64,000 nucleotides of DNA from Roridomyces roridus (Eukaryota > Basidiomycota > Agaricomycetes > Agaricales > Mycenaceae). Within the stretch, counting starts at the first letter, position 1. Every line of letters begins with the position of its first letter. Location of the stretch: positions 1 through 64,000 of the forward strand of contig JARKIF010000069.1 of the NCBI GenBank assembly GCA_029378245.1, in the 5' to 3' direction. Shown piece by piece: positions 34,389 to 45,560 of the stretch. The position numbers were made by a program, and so were the translations under genes. Below the pieces are notes generated by a model. The model was given only the letters and a program-made list of their open reading frames with translations. It was not told the origin of the DNA and made no database searches.

Positions 34389-37021
34389 GGTTCGGTTGTG
34401 GGTGGCCGCCCTTCGGATTCAAAAATGAATTTGTAAGTGGATAATACTCGTTCAACTCGAGCCCGAACCATGAATCGTATCGCTGAGACTCTTTTTGCTT
34501 TCAGGATTTCATTCTTGTTGTCTCTGCGCTTACCACAACTTGAAGGTTCTGGCCTGGTAGGAGATGCTCATTGCTCGTTCGACTCGAGCCCGAGTCCATG
34601 CGGCAAACATCCACATTTTTCCCTGTTGTTCAGTGCTCAAAAACTAGCTACACAGTATCCATTCGCTCTTGTTACCCACTCCAGCGAGGCAGCGAGGTTG
34701 AGAGGTGAGGTGAGGTTGTGGGTGGTCTCACTCTGTGATACATTCATGTTGTGTAAATAGCTTCTTTAAGCAGATGATGCTCTCGACTCGAGCCGGAACC
34801 ACTCGGTGGTCATTGCCTTCTTGCGTCTTTTTGCTTCCAGAACTTTGTCGAATCTGCGCTTACTGCCCGTTGAAAGCTAGACTGAGTTGCTCAAACAGAA
34901 ACAAGTTCAAGGACCAGCATTCTGCCTCACCCCACTCAAGTCAGAATACGAAACCAGGTTCGGTTGTGGCGGTCCCAAGGGCCAACTCTGCAACATATAA
35001 TATAAGTCGTTGAAAAGCCGAGATAATAAGCGGATAATGCTCGTTCGACTCGAGCCCGATCCATGAGGGGATGGACTATAGATTTTTTGCTTGCAGAATT
35101 TTGGCAGAATTTCTGAACTTTTTCATGAATCATCGGACATCCTGGTCATCTCTCTGCTGACAGCCGGTTCAAGGCTTTTCCATTCGTAGCCTTTGTTCAA
35201 TGACCAAGATTGCCAGCCTTGCCCACTCCAGGTAGGATCAGAAACACAGTAACGAGGCTCGGTTGTGGGTGGTCCCACCTCTGTAATAGATAAATTGGAT
35301 GCTCGCTCATCAGCGGAGATGACGCTCGTTCGACTCGAGCCCGAACCATGGAGTGAGTGTTGGCTTGATCTTTTTTCTTCTCTGCCCTTTGATCAGTGTG
35401 CTTACGGCGTGTTGCAAGCCAATAGGTTTTTAGATGATTTTTGTTCAATGTTCAAAGGCCAAAATTTCCAGGAGGTCTTGCCCCACTCAAGCCAAAATAC
35501 GAAACAAGGTTTGATTGTGGCTGACCCAACTCTGCAACATAGTATTAGTTGTCGATAAGCTGAGATAATAAGCGGATAATGCTCGTTCGACTCGAGCCCG
35601 ACCATAGAGGCATATGGGTTGCTTTGTTTTGTACTTACAGTCTCAGAATTTCTGAACTTCTTCATGAATCATCCTTGCCTTCTCTAGGGCTGTTCGCCGT
35701 GCCCGTGACGGGCACGGCCGTCGAAATGACGGTGATACAGCGGGCACGGACCGTCGCTCGACGGCCGTCGTCTCGTGATCAAAAAACATTCCGTAGGTTC
35801 GAAGTATAGCTCGTGAAATGTGCTTCCGGAGTGCATGTATGAGGTACGCACCTGCATCACAGAATCCTCCCAAGATTCAGCGAGTTATTGCCCGTTTTAG
35901 GTGCCCGTCGACCTGTCGACGGCCGATTTTGACGGGAACGGCCGTCGAAGAAATGTTCTGGAGAGCCACGGAACGGGACGGCATACCCGGCGCCGGGACC
36001 CGTACAACCGGCGCGACGGGTACGGCGTCCAGCCCTAGGGCCCTTCTCTGTGCTGACCCCCGGTCCAAGGCTAGGTTTTTTGTTTTTCATTCCAAGCCTG
36101 ATATCTTCTAGACCTGAGGCTGTGCTCAATGACCAAGATTGCCAGCCTTGCCCACTCAAGGTAGGATCAGAAACCCTTTAACGAGGTTTGGTTGTGGGTG
36201 GCCCACCTCTGCAACACATTCGGACTTGGTATGGTCGTAAGCGGAGATGATGCTCGTTCGACTCGAGCCCGAACCATCAGGGATTGGACTAGACTTTTTG
36301 GCTTACGGAATTTCTGATTTTCATGAATTATCCAAGGGCACCAAAGATAAGAGATCAGCACATCACCTCGAATTTCTTTTTTCAGCCAAATCTGGAGACT
36401 TCCCCCCCTCTATAAAAGGAAATTTCCTTTTTGGGACACATCAAATGACATTATTTTTGGTATTTTGCCCCCCCTGCTGCCTGTACATGCCTCCCAAGGG
36501 CTTCCAGTCCATTCTATCAGCTCTGGAGCCCAAGATTGGGGTTTTCCGTCGAAATTCTGAGTTGACAAAGGTCCGCATGTGATCAGAGCACGTGACGAAT
36601 CGGACACGTGACCAATTCGGGACCATGTACCAAAAAAATTGAGAAAGTTCACTGGGGCTCTATTCAGTAGCCTACTATGCAAACAGAGCCTTTCCAGTGT
36701 CTGCAGAAATTTGGTACAAAACTTTTTTTTCAGCCCTTGGAGGGACCCCCCCCTCCCCTCCTATAATAGGAAATTTCTTATCTTTGGTTCCCCTTGGAAT
36801 TATCCTGGTCTTCTCTCTGCTGACAGCCGGTTCAAGGCTTTTTCATCGTAGCCTTTGTTCTAGATCTGCGCTTAATGACCAAGATCCCCAACCTTGCCCA
36901 CTCCAGGTAGGATCAGAAACACACTAACAAGGTTCGGTTGTGGGTGGTCCCACCTCTGCAAAATATGGGTTGTGCATACTTCCAAGCGGAGATGATGCTC
37001 GTTCGACTCGGGCCCGAACCA
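34389..37021 (+). repeat. Large array of tRNA-like cloverleaf units with a conserved body
   Basis: Units lie at 34389-34470, 34708-34802, 34957-35063, 35256-35348, 35508-35604, 36185-36276 and 36931-37021, with a degenerate one near 34543-34602. The best copies fold as: acceptor GGTTCGG/CCGAACC; TT; D-like arm GTGGG-TGGT-CCCAC; anticodon-like stem CTCTGC/GCGGAG with a loop of about 26-28 nt; T arm GCTCG-TTCGACT-CGAGC; then A. A T-run of 4-7 follows at about 20-35 bases, often within a conserved TTTTTGCTT context. A body of about 200 bases (containing CATCCTGGTC..., CTGACAGCCGGTTCAAGG, GACCAAGATTGCCAGCCTT) recurs between units, giving a period near 250-320 where not interrupted. The family could be tRNA-derived SINEs or Pol III genes. 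Confidence 0.8.
35685..36037. mobile_element. MITE of the TAGGGCTG family (353 bp) inside the tRNA-like array
   Basis: The ends are TAGGGCTG and its inverse CAGCCCTA, and subterminal GACGGCCGTCG-type palindromes match the 1038-bp element at 26.6 kb. No coding capacity is present. It interrupts the repeat body between two cloverleaf units; the flanks rejoin into the body sequence (CTTCTCT...GTGCTGAC). The target duplication is imperfect (GCCTTCTC against GCCCTTCTC, two bases offset). Confidence 0.7.
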
Positions 37022-37084
37022 TGCCTGTGGTCGAAGTTCAAGACATTTTTTTGGTAGTTTCAGAGGCTGTTTTTTTTTTGGGCT

Positions 37085-37203
37085 CGCCGGGGTTGAATAA
37101 ACGTTGAATAATCATCATCATAGTTCTATTTCGCCGTACCTGGCTTGTCCAACGCGCCGGGGATGAAGAATCATCATCATAGTTCTATTTCGCCGTACCT
37201 GGC
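37085..37203. repeat. 59-bp tandem duplication
   Basis: Two adjacent units share CATCATCATAGTTCTATTTC followed by GCCGTACCTGGC, with starts 59 bases apart (37112 and 37171). No function is apparent. Confidence 0.7.
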
Positions 37204-37209
37204 CTGTGA

Positions 37210-38426
37210 GGCTACGCGGCAATTTCGAGTCAGTAACCACTACCGTCGCACAACCTTTGGGTACATACTTCTCAATTAATCGAAGCATCTACATGAGCCC
37301 CAGGCCAGAATATCCAATTTCCTGCAATCGTAGCAGAGTTTTGCCCGATACACACGCCCAGGCACACTCGAAGCAGTCGCAGGCTTTTTCTGGATGCAGT
37401 ACACTGGATGAATTCTCCGGTCAGCGGGGAAGAGGGTTTTGGGTGGGGCCGTGCAGAGGAAGATATCCGATATCGTACATACTTTACTATACTTACCGGA
37501 CAAGACATCATTAATATTTTGAGCAAGGAAACGACCGACGATGTGAATCATCCAGCTACAAGTCAAAGTGGATTTCAGGAACAAGAGCAAAGTTCAAGCT
37601 TGTAAATCAACGCCATCGAGGATCGAGGTTGTGTACTGCCAAGCAGGGGAACCCGACAGGGTTCGTGAAGTCTGCCCATCGGGCGCAGCGCGTAACGCTC
37701 GTTCGACTCGAGCTCAAGCTTTAGCCAGTTGCAATCTTCCAACAATTTTTGGTTTTCGACTGTGGCTGACAACTATAGATTCAGGATTGCGCCGGGACTG
37801 TGGCTGAGTGGGGTTTTTCAGAGTGTACCAGCCTCCCCCAGTCACTAGCACATACTTACTGGTGATACAGCATCCAGGTCACGATCCCCGCCGAAATATT
37901 AGCGCGGGGTCTTCTAAAGGGTAGATTGAATGAACGCTCCAGTTGGCGGCGAGGAGGGTTCTGGGCGCGCGCAGAGAACGATCGTGTGTATTTCAGTGTA
38001 CCTGGACGATGGAAAGGGCCGCCGGGATTCGTGTGAATCGGCGAACAGCGGCAGTGAGGATCTAATAGCAGTGTGTCGCAAGTGTCGGTAGCGGTTGAGA
38101 GCAAGGAAGGACTTGCAATAGAAAAAAACCTTGCGGCCCGTGGTCAGCATCGGTGGCGGGTGTACTTGGATGAACGTTTCGGGAGAGTAATCTGCTCTGC
38201 CGCTGCGTTCAGAACTATCGTGGTCTGTCCAGCATGTGAGCGAACGACTGAGACCGCGGCGAACTATCTGCAAAGCCCTGGGAGAAACCAACGAGCGACA
38301 GACCAAGAAATCGGTCGGACGGTCTCGGTTCAGCATCCAAGGCCGATTTAGGTGGACTCAGAGAGACGATGAAAGGTTGGAGCTAGATTGGCTTGAAATT
38401 TCGTAGATCCGTCGGCGCTTCATAAC
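37210..38426. other. No supported gene; contains a diverged internal duplication
   Basis: Two stretches about 520 bases apart (near 37405-37450 and 37927-37972) are similar and on minus would both read ARP.PSSP.TG.FIQ. This suggests remnants of a duplicated sequence or decayed gene. One more T-arm motif (GCTCG-TTCGACT-CGAGC at about 37696) marks a solitary cloverleaf-repeat relic. Confidence 0.4.
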
Positions 38427-38436
38427 TATATATAAG
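38427..38436 (+). promoter_or_regulatory. TATA box of the universal-stress-type gene
   Basis: TATATATAAG lies about 183 bases before the ATG at 38619. Confidence 0.4.
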
Positions 38437-38618
38437 AGCGGCCAGTCTCGATGCGTCGGGGCGGCCCAGCCTTCGAATGTGCCTTATGCCGTCAGGTATA
38501 ACGTTGTAGCCAGGGCAAATCCGAGCGACGAGGAGGGAAGATATCGGGATGCTCGGAAGAGGCAAGGAAGAGGCAAGGCGCAAATCCCGTGGATCAAAAT
38601 TGCTTGTCTCCCGCCACC

Positions 38619-40199
38619 ATGTCGACCGAACCGCTCCACACCCCGCCGCTGTACTCTGCCAACTCTGGCAACCCCCTGCGCTCTGCACTCAAGAACTCGA
38701 CCTCTCCATCCCTCAGCCCACGCAACTCCATCTCAATATCATCTCCTCTCCTCGGCACTATAGCCCTCTCCCCATTGCCAGTGACGCCCAACACCACGCC
38801 CGCATACACCCCGAAAGTCTCTTTTGACACGTTCGAGAACCCCGTCGCGTCCATGTTCAGCTTCACGCTCCAGGTCAAGTCCGATGGCTACTCGCGCACT
38901 CGGAGCACTCGCGTCTTCCTTTGTGCTGCCGGACCAGACGAGAGCGGCAAGACCTCGCTCGATTGGACTCTCGAGTCCCTCGTCCAGGATGGGGATGAGC
39001 TTATCGTGTGCCGTGGTGTCGATGAGGACGTTTTTGGTGAGTCACTTGTGGTCTTGGCATCGAGGGCCCTTTGACGACGACGACGACGATGCAGAGAAGG
39101 ACCACGACTCTGTCCGCGAAGAGGCGAGGCAGCTCATGCGCCTCATTCAGGAAAAGAGTGTCGAGTATGATCCGGATCGTAAGGTACGGCGTGCCCAGCA
39201 TTCTCTACGTCTACTAACGTTGCCCTAAGCTGTCCCTCATAGTGGAGTTTATCCCGGGCCGCATTACCTCGACACTCGACCGGCTTATAGCGCTCTACCG
39301 CCCCGATAGCGTCGTTGTTGGGACGAGGGGCAAGCGCGCGTGGCAGAATATGACCATGATGGGCAAGGGCGGGATTGGGAGTGTGAGCAAGTGAGTCGTC
39401 CATTTCTGCGTCTTTTTAGGGGGAGGGAAAGGTGTCCGGATGCAGGACGGAGCCTGGGCTCTGGGGAGAACGCGACAGTCCATTGCCTGCTGGCGGCTTC
39501 TGTCACACCGTTCTCATCCTTGACGATCCGGGAAGGAAGGGCTTGTCCGTGCTGCAACACCGATACGCATACGGGCCCGGGGTCGTCCTTTGGTGGTGCC
39601 GTCAGGACCAGAAGGGTCGAGCAAGAGCCGTAGCTCTCTTGGCGCTGTCACCCGCGAATGAGGGCAGGCCGGGTCTTCTCTCCTACTACGGGCTTATGCC
39701 TCTCTCTATCCCCACTCCCATCTCCCTCCTCCTCCCCCCTGTCCTCCTGCCATACTAACCCAGCGCCCCAGATACTGCCTCTCGCACTCCCCCGTCCCAA
39801 TCATCGTCGTCCGACCGGAACGCAAAGTGAAGAAGACGGTCGAGAAGCGTCGCGCTGACCCAAAGCGGGGGACGCATTTCGAGGACGCGTACGTCGTCTC
39901 TTGACTTTTTTTGGTCGGGAGAGTCGAAAGCTGATTGATTCATTGGGATTTTCTGCTTCCTCTATATCTCTATACTGATGCTTACTTATGCCTATTATCG
40001 CCCACACACACAACGTGTTTGAATACCAACCACCACCACTTGTCACCACTCACCCCCGTACCCCCTCGTCCGTTCCTGGGCGACGCATATGCCATACAGC
40101 GATCGGATACCGGCGCCGCCGCCGATGAGCCGTCATGCCAAGACGTATAATGTCATTGGGAGTGTACCGCTTGGCAGTGGGAGCGGGAGCAAGAGCTAG
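38619..40199 (+). CDS. Universal stress protein (USP/UspA fold) family protein
   Basis: The start at 38619 has a strong context (GCCACCATG). Five exons (38619-39036, 39095-39183, 39230-39390, 39772-39888, 40100-40199) join in phase to 294 residues. The N-terminal 65 or so residues are Ser/Pro-rich and low complexity. The USP domain follows: VFLCAAGPDESGKTSLDWTL, then EEARQLMRLI, VVVGTRGKRAW...GSVSKYCL and HSPVPIIVVRPERK. The G-rich GTRG...GS region is the nucleotide-binding signature of ATP-binding USPs. The protein ends in a Gly/Ser tail (LGSGSGSKS). The introns of 381 and 211 nt are unusually long for this window. Cytosolic stress or signalling function is inferred from family. Confidence 0.88.
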
Positions 40200-40429
40200 G
40201 GGGATCGCTCCTCTGGGCGGCTTGGCCGCGAGGGAGGAGGGGCACGACGACGATCAAATGAATTTTTTTGGGTGAATGGATGGACACTTTTGTACGTGCT
40301 ATAAGTAATATGTAATAGAGGTGTAGGAAGTATGTGAGTAGGGTATTATGCGTTTTCTTGGGTGTGGAAGTAGGCTTGAATGCAGGGATCGTCGGATGCC
40401 AGAGAGAGAATTTCCAAATTTGGACTTGT

Positions 40430-41195
40430 CCTCCTCCTCCTCGATGCGTCGTCAGGCCTTGTACGTCCGCGCCTCGTTCACACCTGGCGCCTCGTATTCA
40501 TACGTGTCTGCCTCACTGGGAATCGCAGCGTTGGTCGGGCTCGGGCAGATCAAGCGCTATTCTGCACTATTCATGTTCTGAAGCCGATGACCCGTCTCTC
40601 GATCTGGGCGCCACCCCTGGTCGCAACGCTTCAGCCTGAATTCAACGATCGACCTTCTGGCTCTCTCTGTCTTCCGAATTGTTCCTCGTGCAAGAAACCT
40701 GGTACAACTGTACGTGCATTGGAAGCCACCTAGGCCTATGGAAGGATTCATCCCGTCCTGGTACACAATCCGCTCAATCCCGAGAAGATAACTTTAAACT
40801 CGACCCTACTAGGCTTGGCAAAGGCTCTATCGTCGTATATCTGGAAACAAGTCGCCTCGTGTACGAAGTTCTCTTCTCTTCTCTCTGTCGCCTCAAATGC
40901 AATCGTGACAGTCTGTGGGATGTGGCAAGGTGTATAAGACCGCTCACTTCCCGCAGCGTTCTCACTTTCAGTCATGTCGCTCTTTGGGAACGATGCCAGA
41001 GCTCCTGTCGTCGGCCTCGCGCTCGAAGGGATATTCTACGGTCTGCATGTTGCGCTTTCCGCATGGATCCTAGCATTCCAGATGCGCGACAGGAAGATGA
41101 GCTCCCGTATGCTTGTCGTTTCATGCGTCTTGTGGATTCTCAGCACTATCGAGTACATGTCTGGAATGCAGGGACTGGATGTGGACAAATTTTGA
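40430..41195 (+). pseudogene. Truncated tandem duplicate of the seven-helix protein gene (promoter and 5' end)
   Basis: About 540 bases upstream and the first two exons of the gene at 41775 are repeated here, offset by about 770-800 bases. The repeated features include TATAAG at 40933 and the ATG at 40974 (MSLFGNDARAPVVGLALEG). The intron between exons 1 and 2 is missing together with 8 coding bases, which keeps a frame. After LWILST the sequence diverges and stops at 41195, giving a 73-residue product with one or two membrane helices. It is probably a dead partial copy; a translated micro-protein is conceivable. Confidence 0.75.
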
Positions 41196-41774
41196 CGCTT
41201 GTTCTCCTCCTCCTCGATGCGTCGTCAACGTTTCAACGGCCTCGTACGTTCGATACTCGTGTTAACACCTGGCGCCTCGTATTCGTAGTACGTGTCGGCC
41301 CCGCTAGGAATCGCAGCGCTGGTCAGACTCGGCAGAACAAGGCGCTAGCACACTGTTTCGAAGATGTTCTGAAAGCTGATGACCCGTCTATCGAGATTTG
41401 GGCGCCAGTCCTGGTCGAAACGCTTTAGCCTGAATTCAACCATCGGCATTCTGGCTCTCTCTGTCTTCCGAATTGTTCCTCCAGCGTGCCGCGCGCAGGA
41501 AACCTGGTACAACTGTACGTGCATTGGAAGCCACCTAAGCCTGTGAAAGGATTAATCCGGTTCTGGTACACAATCCGCTCAATCCGCTCAATCCCCAGAC
41601 CCTACTTTGGCAACGGTTCTATGTCGTATATCTGGAAACAAGCCGCCTCGTGTACCCAGTCTCTCTGTCATCTTCAAATGCAATCGTGACAGTCTGTGGG
41701 ATGTGGCAAGGTGTATAAGACCGCTCACCTCCCGCAACGTTCACTGACCGTCCTCGCTTTCAGTCGAGCCTACT

Positions 41775-43092
41775 ATGTCGCTCTTTGGGAACGATGCCAG
41801 AGCTCCTATCGTCGGCCTTGCGCTCGAAGGGATGTTCTACGGTTCGTTCCCAGCGTAGTCTCTGTAATACTACTAATCAGAACTTTATGCAGGATTCTCC
41901 GTCTGCATGTTTGGGCTTTCCGTCTGGGTCCTGGGATTCCAGATGCGCGACAGAAAGATGAGCTCCCGGATGCTCGTCGTTTCATGCGTCTTGTGGATTC
42001 TCAGCACTATCGTTCGTCTCTTTCTATTATAGTATTATTTTCTGACGTTGAAATAACCATTGTTATTCAGCACGTCTTTGTGAATATCGCCCTGACCACC
42101 GAGGCGTTTACATTCCACAATGCAACATCAATCGGACCCGAAGTCTTCCTGTCCAATATTTCTGGACCGATCTCACTGCTGAACAATACCGTTTATTGCC
42201 TGCAAACGCTTATCGGAGATGCGGTATTGGTAGGCTCCACCCTGTCGATCTGCATCCCCATCCTGATCCAATCCTGGTTAGATATATCGCTGTTCTGTTG
42301 TATGGAATCGCCGCGATGTTATCATTTTGCCTTCCATGGCATGGCTGGCATCTCTCGGTAGGCAACCTGCCGCCCCTCATTTCAGACGAACAAACCGACG
42401 GTTGGTTGTGCACCGCAGGAACACTGTGCTTTCTTCTAAACTCACTCGCCCATGGAACATTTCGAGGCAACGAAGTCGTCATCTTCTACGCTGCGACTCT
42501 CACCGCCAATCTACTGGCAACCTGTGCGTCTAGGCTTCATTCTAGAATCCTTGCCTAATTTCAGTCATCGGAGGTCTACTCGCCTTCCGCATTTGGCGCG
42601 CGGACCAAAATGCTCGCAAACTCAACTCGACGAACAACAATAGCCTTCGGCCCCTCTTCATCGTTATAATCGAAACCGGGGCCCTATACTCTGTGATGCT
42701 GATCATGGCCTTGGTCACCTCGATTCATTTTCTGCCTATGGAATATGTCGTTAATGGGATCGTACGTCGTCGTCCACGCTCCTCGCAACACCTGCTTGCT
42801 GAAATCTGTGAAATCTTAGGTCCCGTCAATTATCTCGATTACATTCAACATGATCTTCATCCGTGTCGGACTGGGTAGGAGGAACCATGATCAGCGACAA
42901 GTCCAAGCTAGAGGTGGAGGTGGGAGGGAATTTCATCGCAGCAGCTCTATACGCTTCAAGAAGAATTCCTTGAAGCCTGCGGATGAATCGATTCCGGCTA
43001 CGACCATGGACTTGGACTCGCCGGTCAGCAATAAAACAACGTTCACGGCGGGAACTGCTTTTGACTTGGAGGTCAACGATTCGACGGTTTAG
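41775..43092 (+). CDS. Seven-helix integral membrane protein of an agaricomycete-expanded family
   Basis: Seven exons (41775-41841, 41893-42011, 42071-42229, 42282-42357, 42386-42523, 42565-42761, 42820-43092) join in phase to 342 residues. Hydrophobic helices in order include GFSVCMFGLSVWVLGF, MLVVSCVLWILSTIHVFV, NNTVYCLQTLIGDAVLIY, VIILPSMAWLASL, VVIFYAATLTANLLATF and GALYSVMLIMALV, then SIISITFNMIFIRVGLG. The LIGDAVLIYRC and FRIWR motifs are typical of these fungal proteins of unknown function. The last 70 or so residues are cytosolic and polar. A TATAAG box lies at 41714-41719. A truncated duplicate precedes it. Confidence 0.85.
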
Positions 43093-43265
43093 TTGCTTGT
43101 TTTACAGAACGAAATTGATTCACTTGTATGAAACCAGAGAGCCGTCGGGAAAATCCGGTCTTTCCTCCTGCTTCCGACTCCGTTCCGCAAGGGCTCAACC
43201 ATGCTGTCCGATATGTTGCGTGGATAATCTACTCTGGGCTGCTGGCTGTGTCCATCTCGGTCTCG

Positions 43266-44277
43266 TATGGAGGCCTGGAGCATCGCGCTTTGAAACGCGA
43301 TGATAACCGATGATGGCCGCTGTCAACGAGCGTTCCGAAGTAGGACCCCGTAACCGTCGGGACAATCTTCCGTATTACAACATTGAAATTACTATTCATC
43401 TGCATTAATGATGTCCTCGGGGCCCTCTTCATCCTTAAACCAGACAAATACTTCTGCTTCCTCGGCATCAATGCAAACACTGCCGTCCTCCAAGTCTGGT
43501 TCCACTTGATCGACTAGATTGTTCAACTGCTGCAAGTGATCAGAATCTACATTGAAAATCTAATTAGATATGACAAGGAACTGAGTTGTGAACCATGAAC
43601 CAAGGCCATCCCCATTATTGACGCCCCCATATAGTATTGCCCACCTGCCAACTCTCCGCCGCGCAGCTCCTCCAGTCCCTGGAGTAATTCTAGTTCATCA
43701 TTCAGTGAACTATCCATCGAGGGTAACCTATTTGGCGGCGGGAATGTGGGTAGCCTATTCACAAACTTTGAACAGCAACACAGTTGCAACAAGTACTGTG
43801 ATTTTTCTACCTTGCTCCGTTCTACCCCACAGTACGTGGTCGATCTGCAAACATACCTACCTCTCCATGTATGCGCCGATATGCTTATGTCCACCAATAT
43901 GAATATGCCTATGCTGTTGATTCAACATGCCCACAAGCGAGTACTAGTCGGATCGATGACTTGTTCAATACCTCGAAGAGATCCTGGGATGCACATCATG
44001 CACTCCCATGAGCTTGAGGAAGAATATGAAGGCAGTGACTATTCAAGGAGTTCCGCACAACAGTCAAATTCCAAAACTTGAAGTACAAGTGGAAAATGTC
44101 GTCGTGGTATGTTTGGAGAGTCGGCGCGACGGTAAATCAACGGATCTATCGTCAAATCAATGTTCGAACACGGCAGAATAAGCCGATGGTTACGGGGTCC
44201 TACTTCGGAACGCTCATTGACAGCGGCCATCATAGATTATCATCGCGTTTCAAAGCGCGGTGCTCCGGGCCTCCATA
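43266..44277. mobile_element. Transposon-like element with ~95-bp terminal inverted repeats (1012 bp)
   Basis: The ends (TATGGAGGCC and its inverse) are inverted repeats about 95 bases long with only a few mismatches. They are flanked by the direct repeat GTCTCG at 43260-43265 and 44278-44283. Inside, a minus-strand frame (43897-43547) includes MDSSLNDELELLQGLEEL, which could be the start of a truncated transposase or unrelated. Superfamily is not assigned, since a 6-bp duplication with long inverted repeats does not fit the common groups clearly. Confidence 0.7.
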
Positions 44278-44283
44278 GTCTCG

Positions 44284-44621
44284 GCTATGCACGTCACCTC
44301 GGGCTGCGGTGGCGTTCAGCGTCATGTTCGCTTTGCAATTGCAAAGAATTGTCTTCGTCAGAGCCTTCAGACGATGTGTACCCCGGTACTACTTTTCGCC
44401 GTGGCTCTCCGTGGCAGCACAATTCCGGAACTTGGTAATCGGCGGTGACTCACACTACGCGCCGTGCGGCCGACGGTAGGACACGGACATTTCGATCGGG
44501 CACAGCCCTGACTTGTCACTCAGCCGGTACTCGGTGCTGCGCGATCCGTCGGCCGTCAGGCCTTGGTTTAGTATTTAAATCCTTTGCACAGGACCTCCCC
44601 GCTATCAGCTTTAGCACACCA
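44284..44621. other. Flank between element and next gene; no gene
   Basis: No supported coding region. A TATA-like TATTTAAA near 44571 lies about 50 bases before the ATG of the next gene. Confidence 0.3.
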
Positions 44622-45290
44622 ATGACCCTCCCTCCTCACTTTACCACCCTCGACCTCAGTGGGCGTTTCGTTCTGGTTGGTTTCCATCTCAGTCTCCTCC
44701 GAGCTCTGGCTAACGATTTACATATGTTCCAGAACCCCACACTCAGTGACCCGGTTGACGACATCCTCTCGCTCCAGGGCATCACAGACGCCACACTCCG
44801 GCGTCATTTGCCCACGGCATTCTATCATTTAACCATTACATCGGCGAAGACGACGGCGTCTTCGAGCACATCTGGGTAGACCAAGAACTCGAGGGGCAGA
44901 GGATACACTCGGACGAGAAACTTGCTCTGGACGGCCGTGAGCGAGCGCACTACGACCCTCTCCTCGGGCCCGTCGTAGGCCGGATAAGTCGTGTCAAAAC
45001 GCACAGACTGGAGCCTCCTTTCTTGCGCTCGGGATGGACACCAGATACGCGAAAATATGGCGTGTTGAATTACCATGTATCGTCCGGTGGTGGGCGGGGT
45101 TGGGTTGCCGATGAGGTTTGTGGTTTCCCGCTTTCGTTTCCATCATGTCGTTCTTACACCTTCGTTAGACCTGGGGTATAGAGGAAATCACCGGCTTGCG
45201 GCACTTTGCGCGACATATCGAGTTCACTGGCGCCGATGGGAAGAACGTGGAGAGTCATCTCGTGTACGATTATGGTATGTCTTTGCCTCT
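44622..45290 (+). pseudogene. Lipocalin-like small conserved fungal protein, probably frameshifted
   Basis: Exon 1 reads MTLPPHFTTLDLSGRFVL. After an intron (acceptor CCAG near 44731) comes NPTLSDPVDDILSLQGI. Further on, in another frame, comes HYIGEDDGVFEHIWVDQEL, then GPVVGRISRVK and GWTPDTRKYGVLNYHVSS. After another intron follows EEITGLRHFARHIEFTGADG and LVYDYG. The order and motifs resemble small beta-barrel proteins widespread in fungi with no established function. The frame change between LSLQGI and HYIGED (about 44780-44840) has no good intron to explain it. The gene therefore seems damaged unless the sequence has an error. The exact end is uncertain. Confidence 0.5.
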
Positions 45291-45560
45291 CTTTTCGGAG
45301 AGACGATGAGGCTGACGAGGAACCCAGTGGGATCTATCTAGGACTTTATATTCACTCATATACCCATTATACCCGTACAAATGTATTTCACCTATAATGA
45401 TGGAACTCGAAGTCGATGGCATTGGAAACACTGAACAGGGTTGCTTGGTAAATACTTATTCGTCATGAAGACTAGCACGTGACACCGTCAGCTTCCGTCT
45501 ACCACGTCGACACCCGGAACTTGAAGTCGCCGCGCAGATCAAGCCTCACTTGGCACTAAC

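Noticed and set aside
36560..36640. Two CACGTG boxes as a regulatory module
   Set aside because: They lie inside repeat body without a nearby gene start; chance occurrence is likely.
34389..37021. Cloverleaf repeats as ordinary functional tRNA genes
   Set aside because: The D loop has only four bases, the anticodon-like loop is about 26-28 nt with no constant anticodon, and copies differ there; kept as tRNA-like repeats.
34389..37021. CRISPR-like array
   Set aside because: Period near 300, variable spacing, eukaryotic setting and pairing stems within each unit exclude a CRISPR array.
43547..43897. Minus frame within the long-inverted-repeat element as a definite transposase
   Set aside because: Only a short segment looks protein-like and no catalytic residues are visible; left as a possibility in the element entry.
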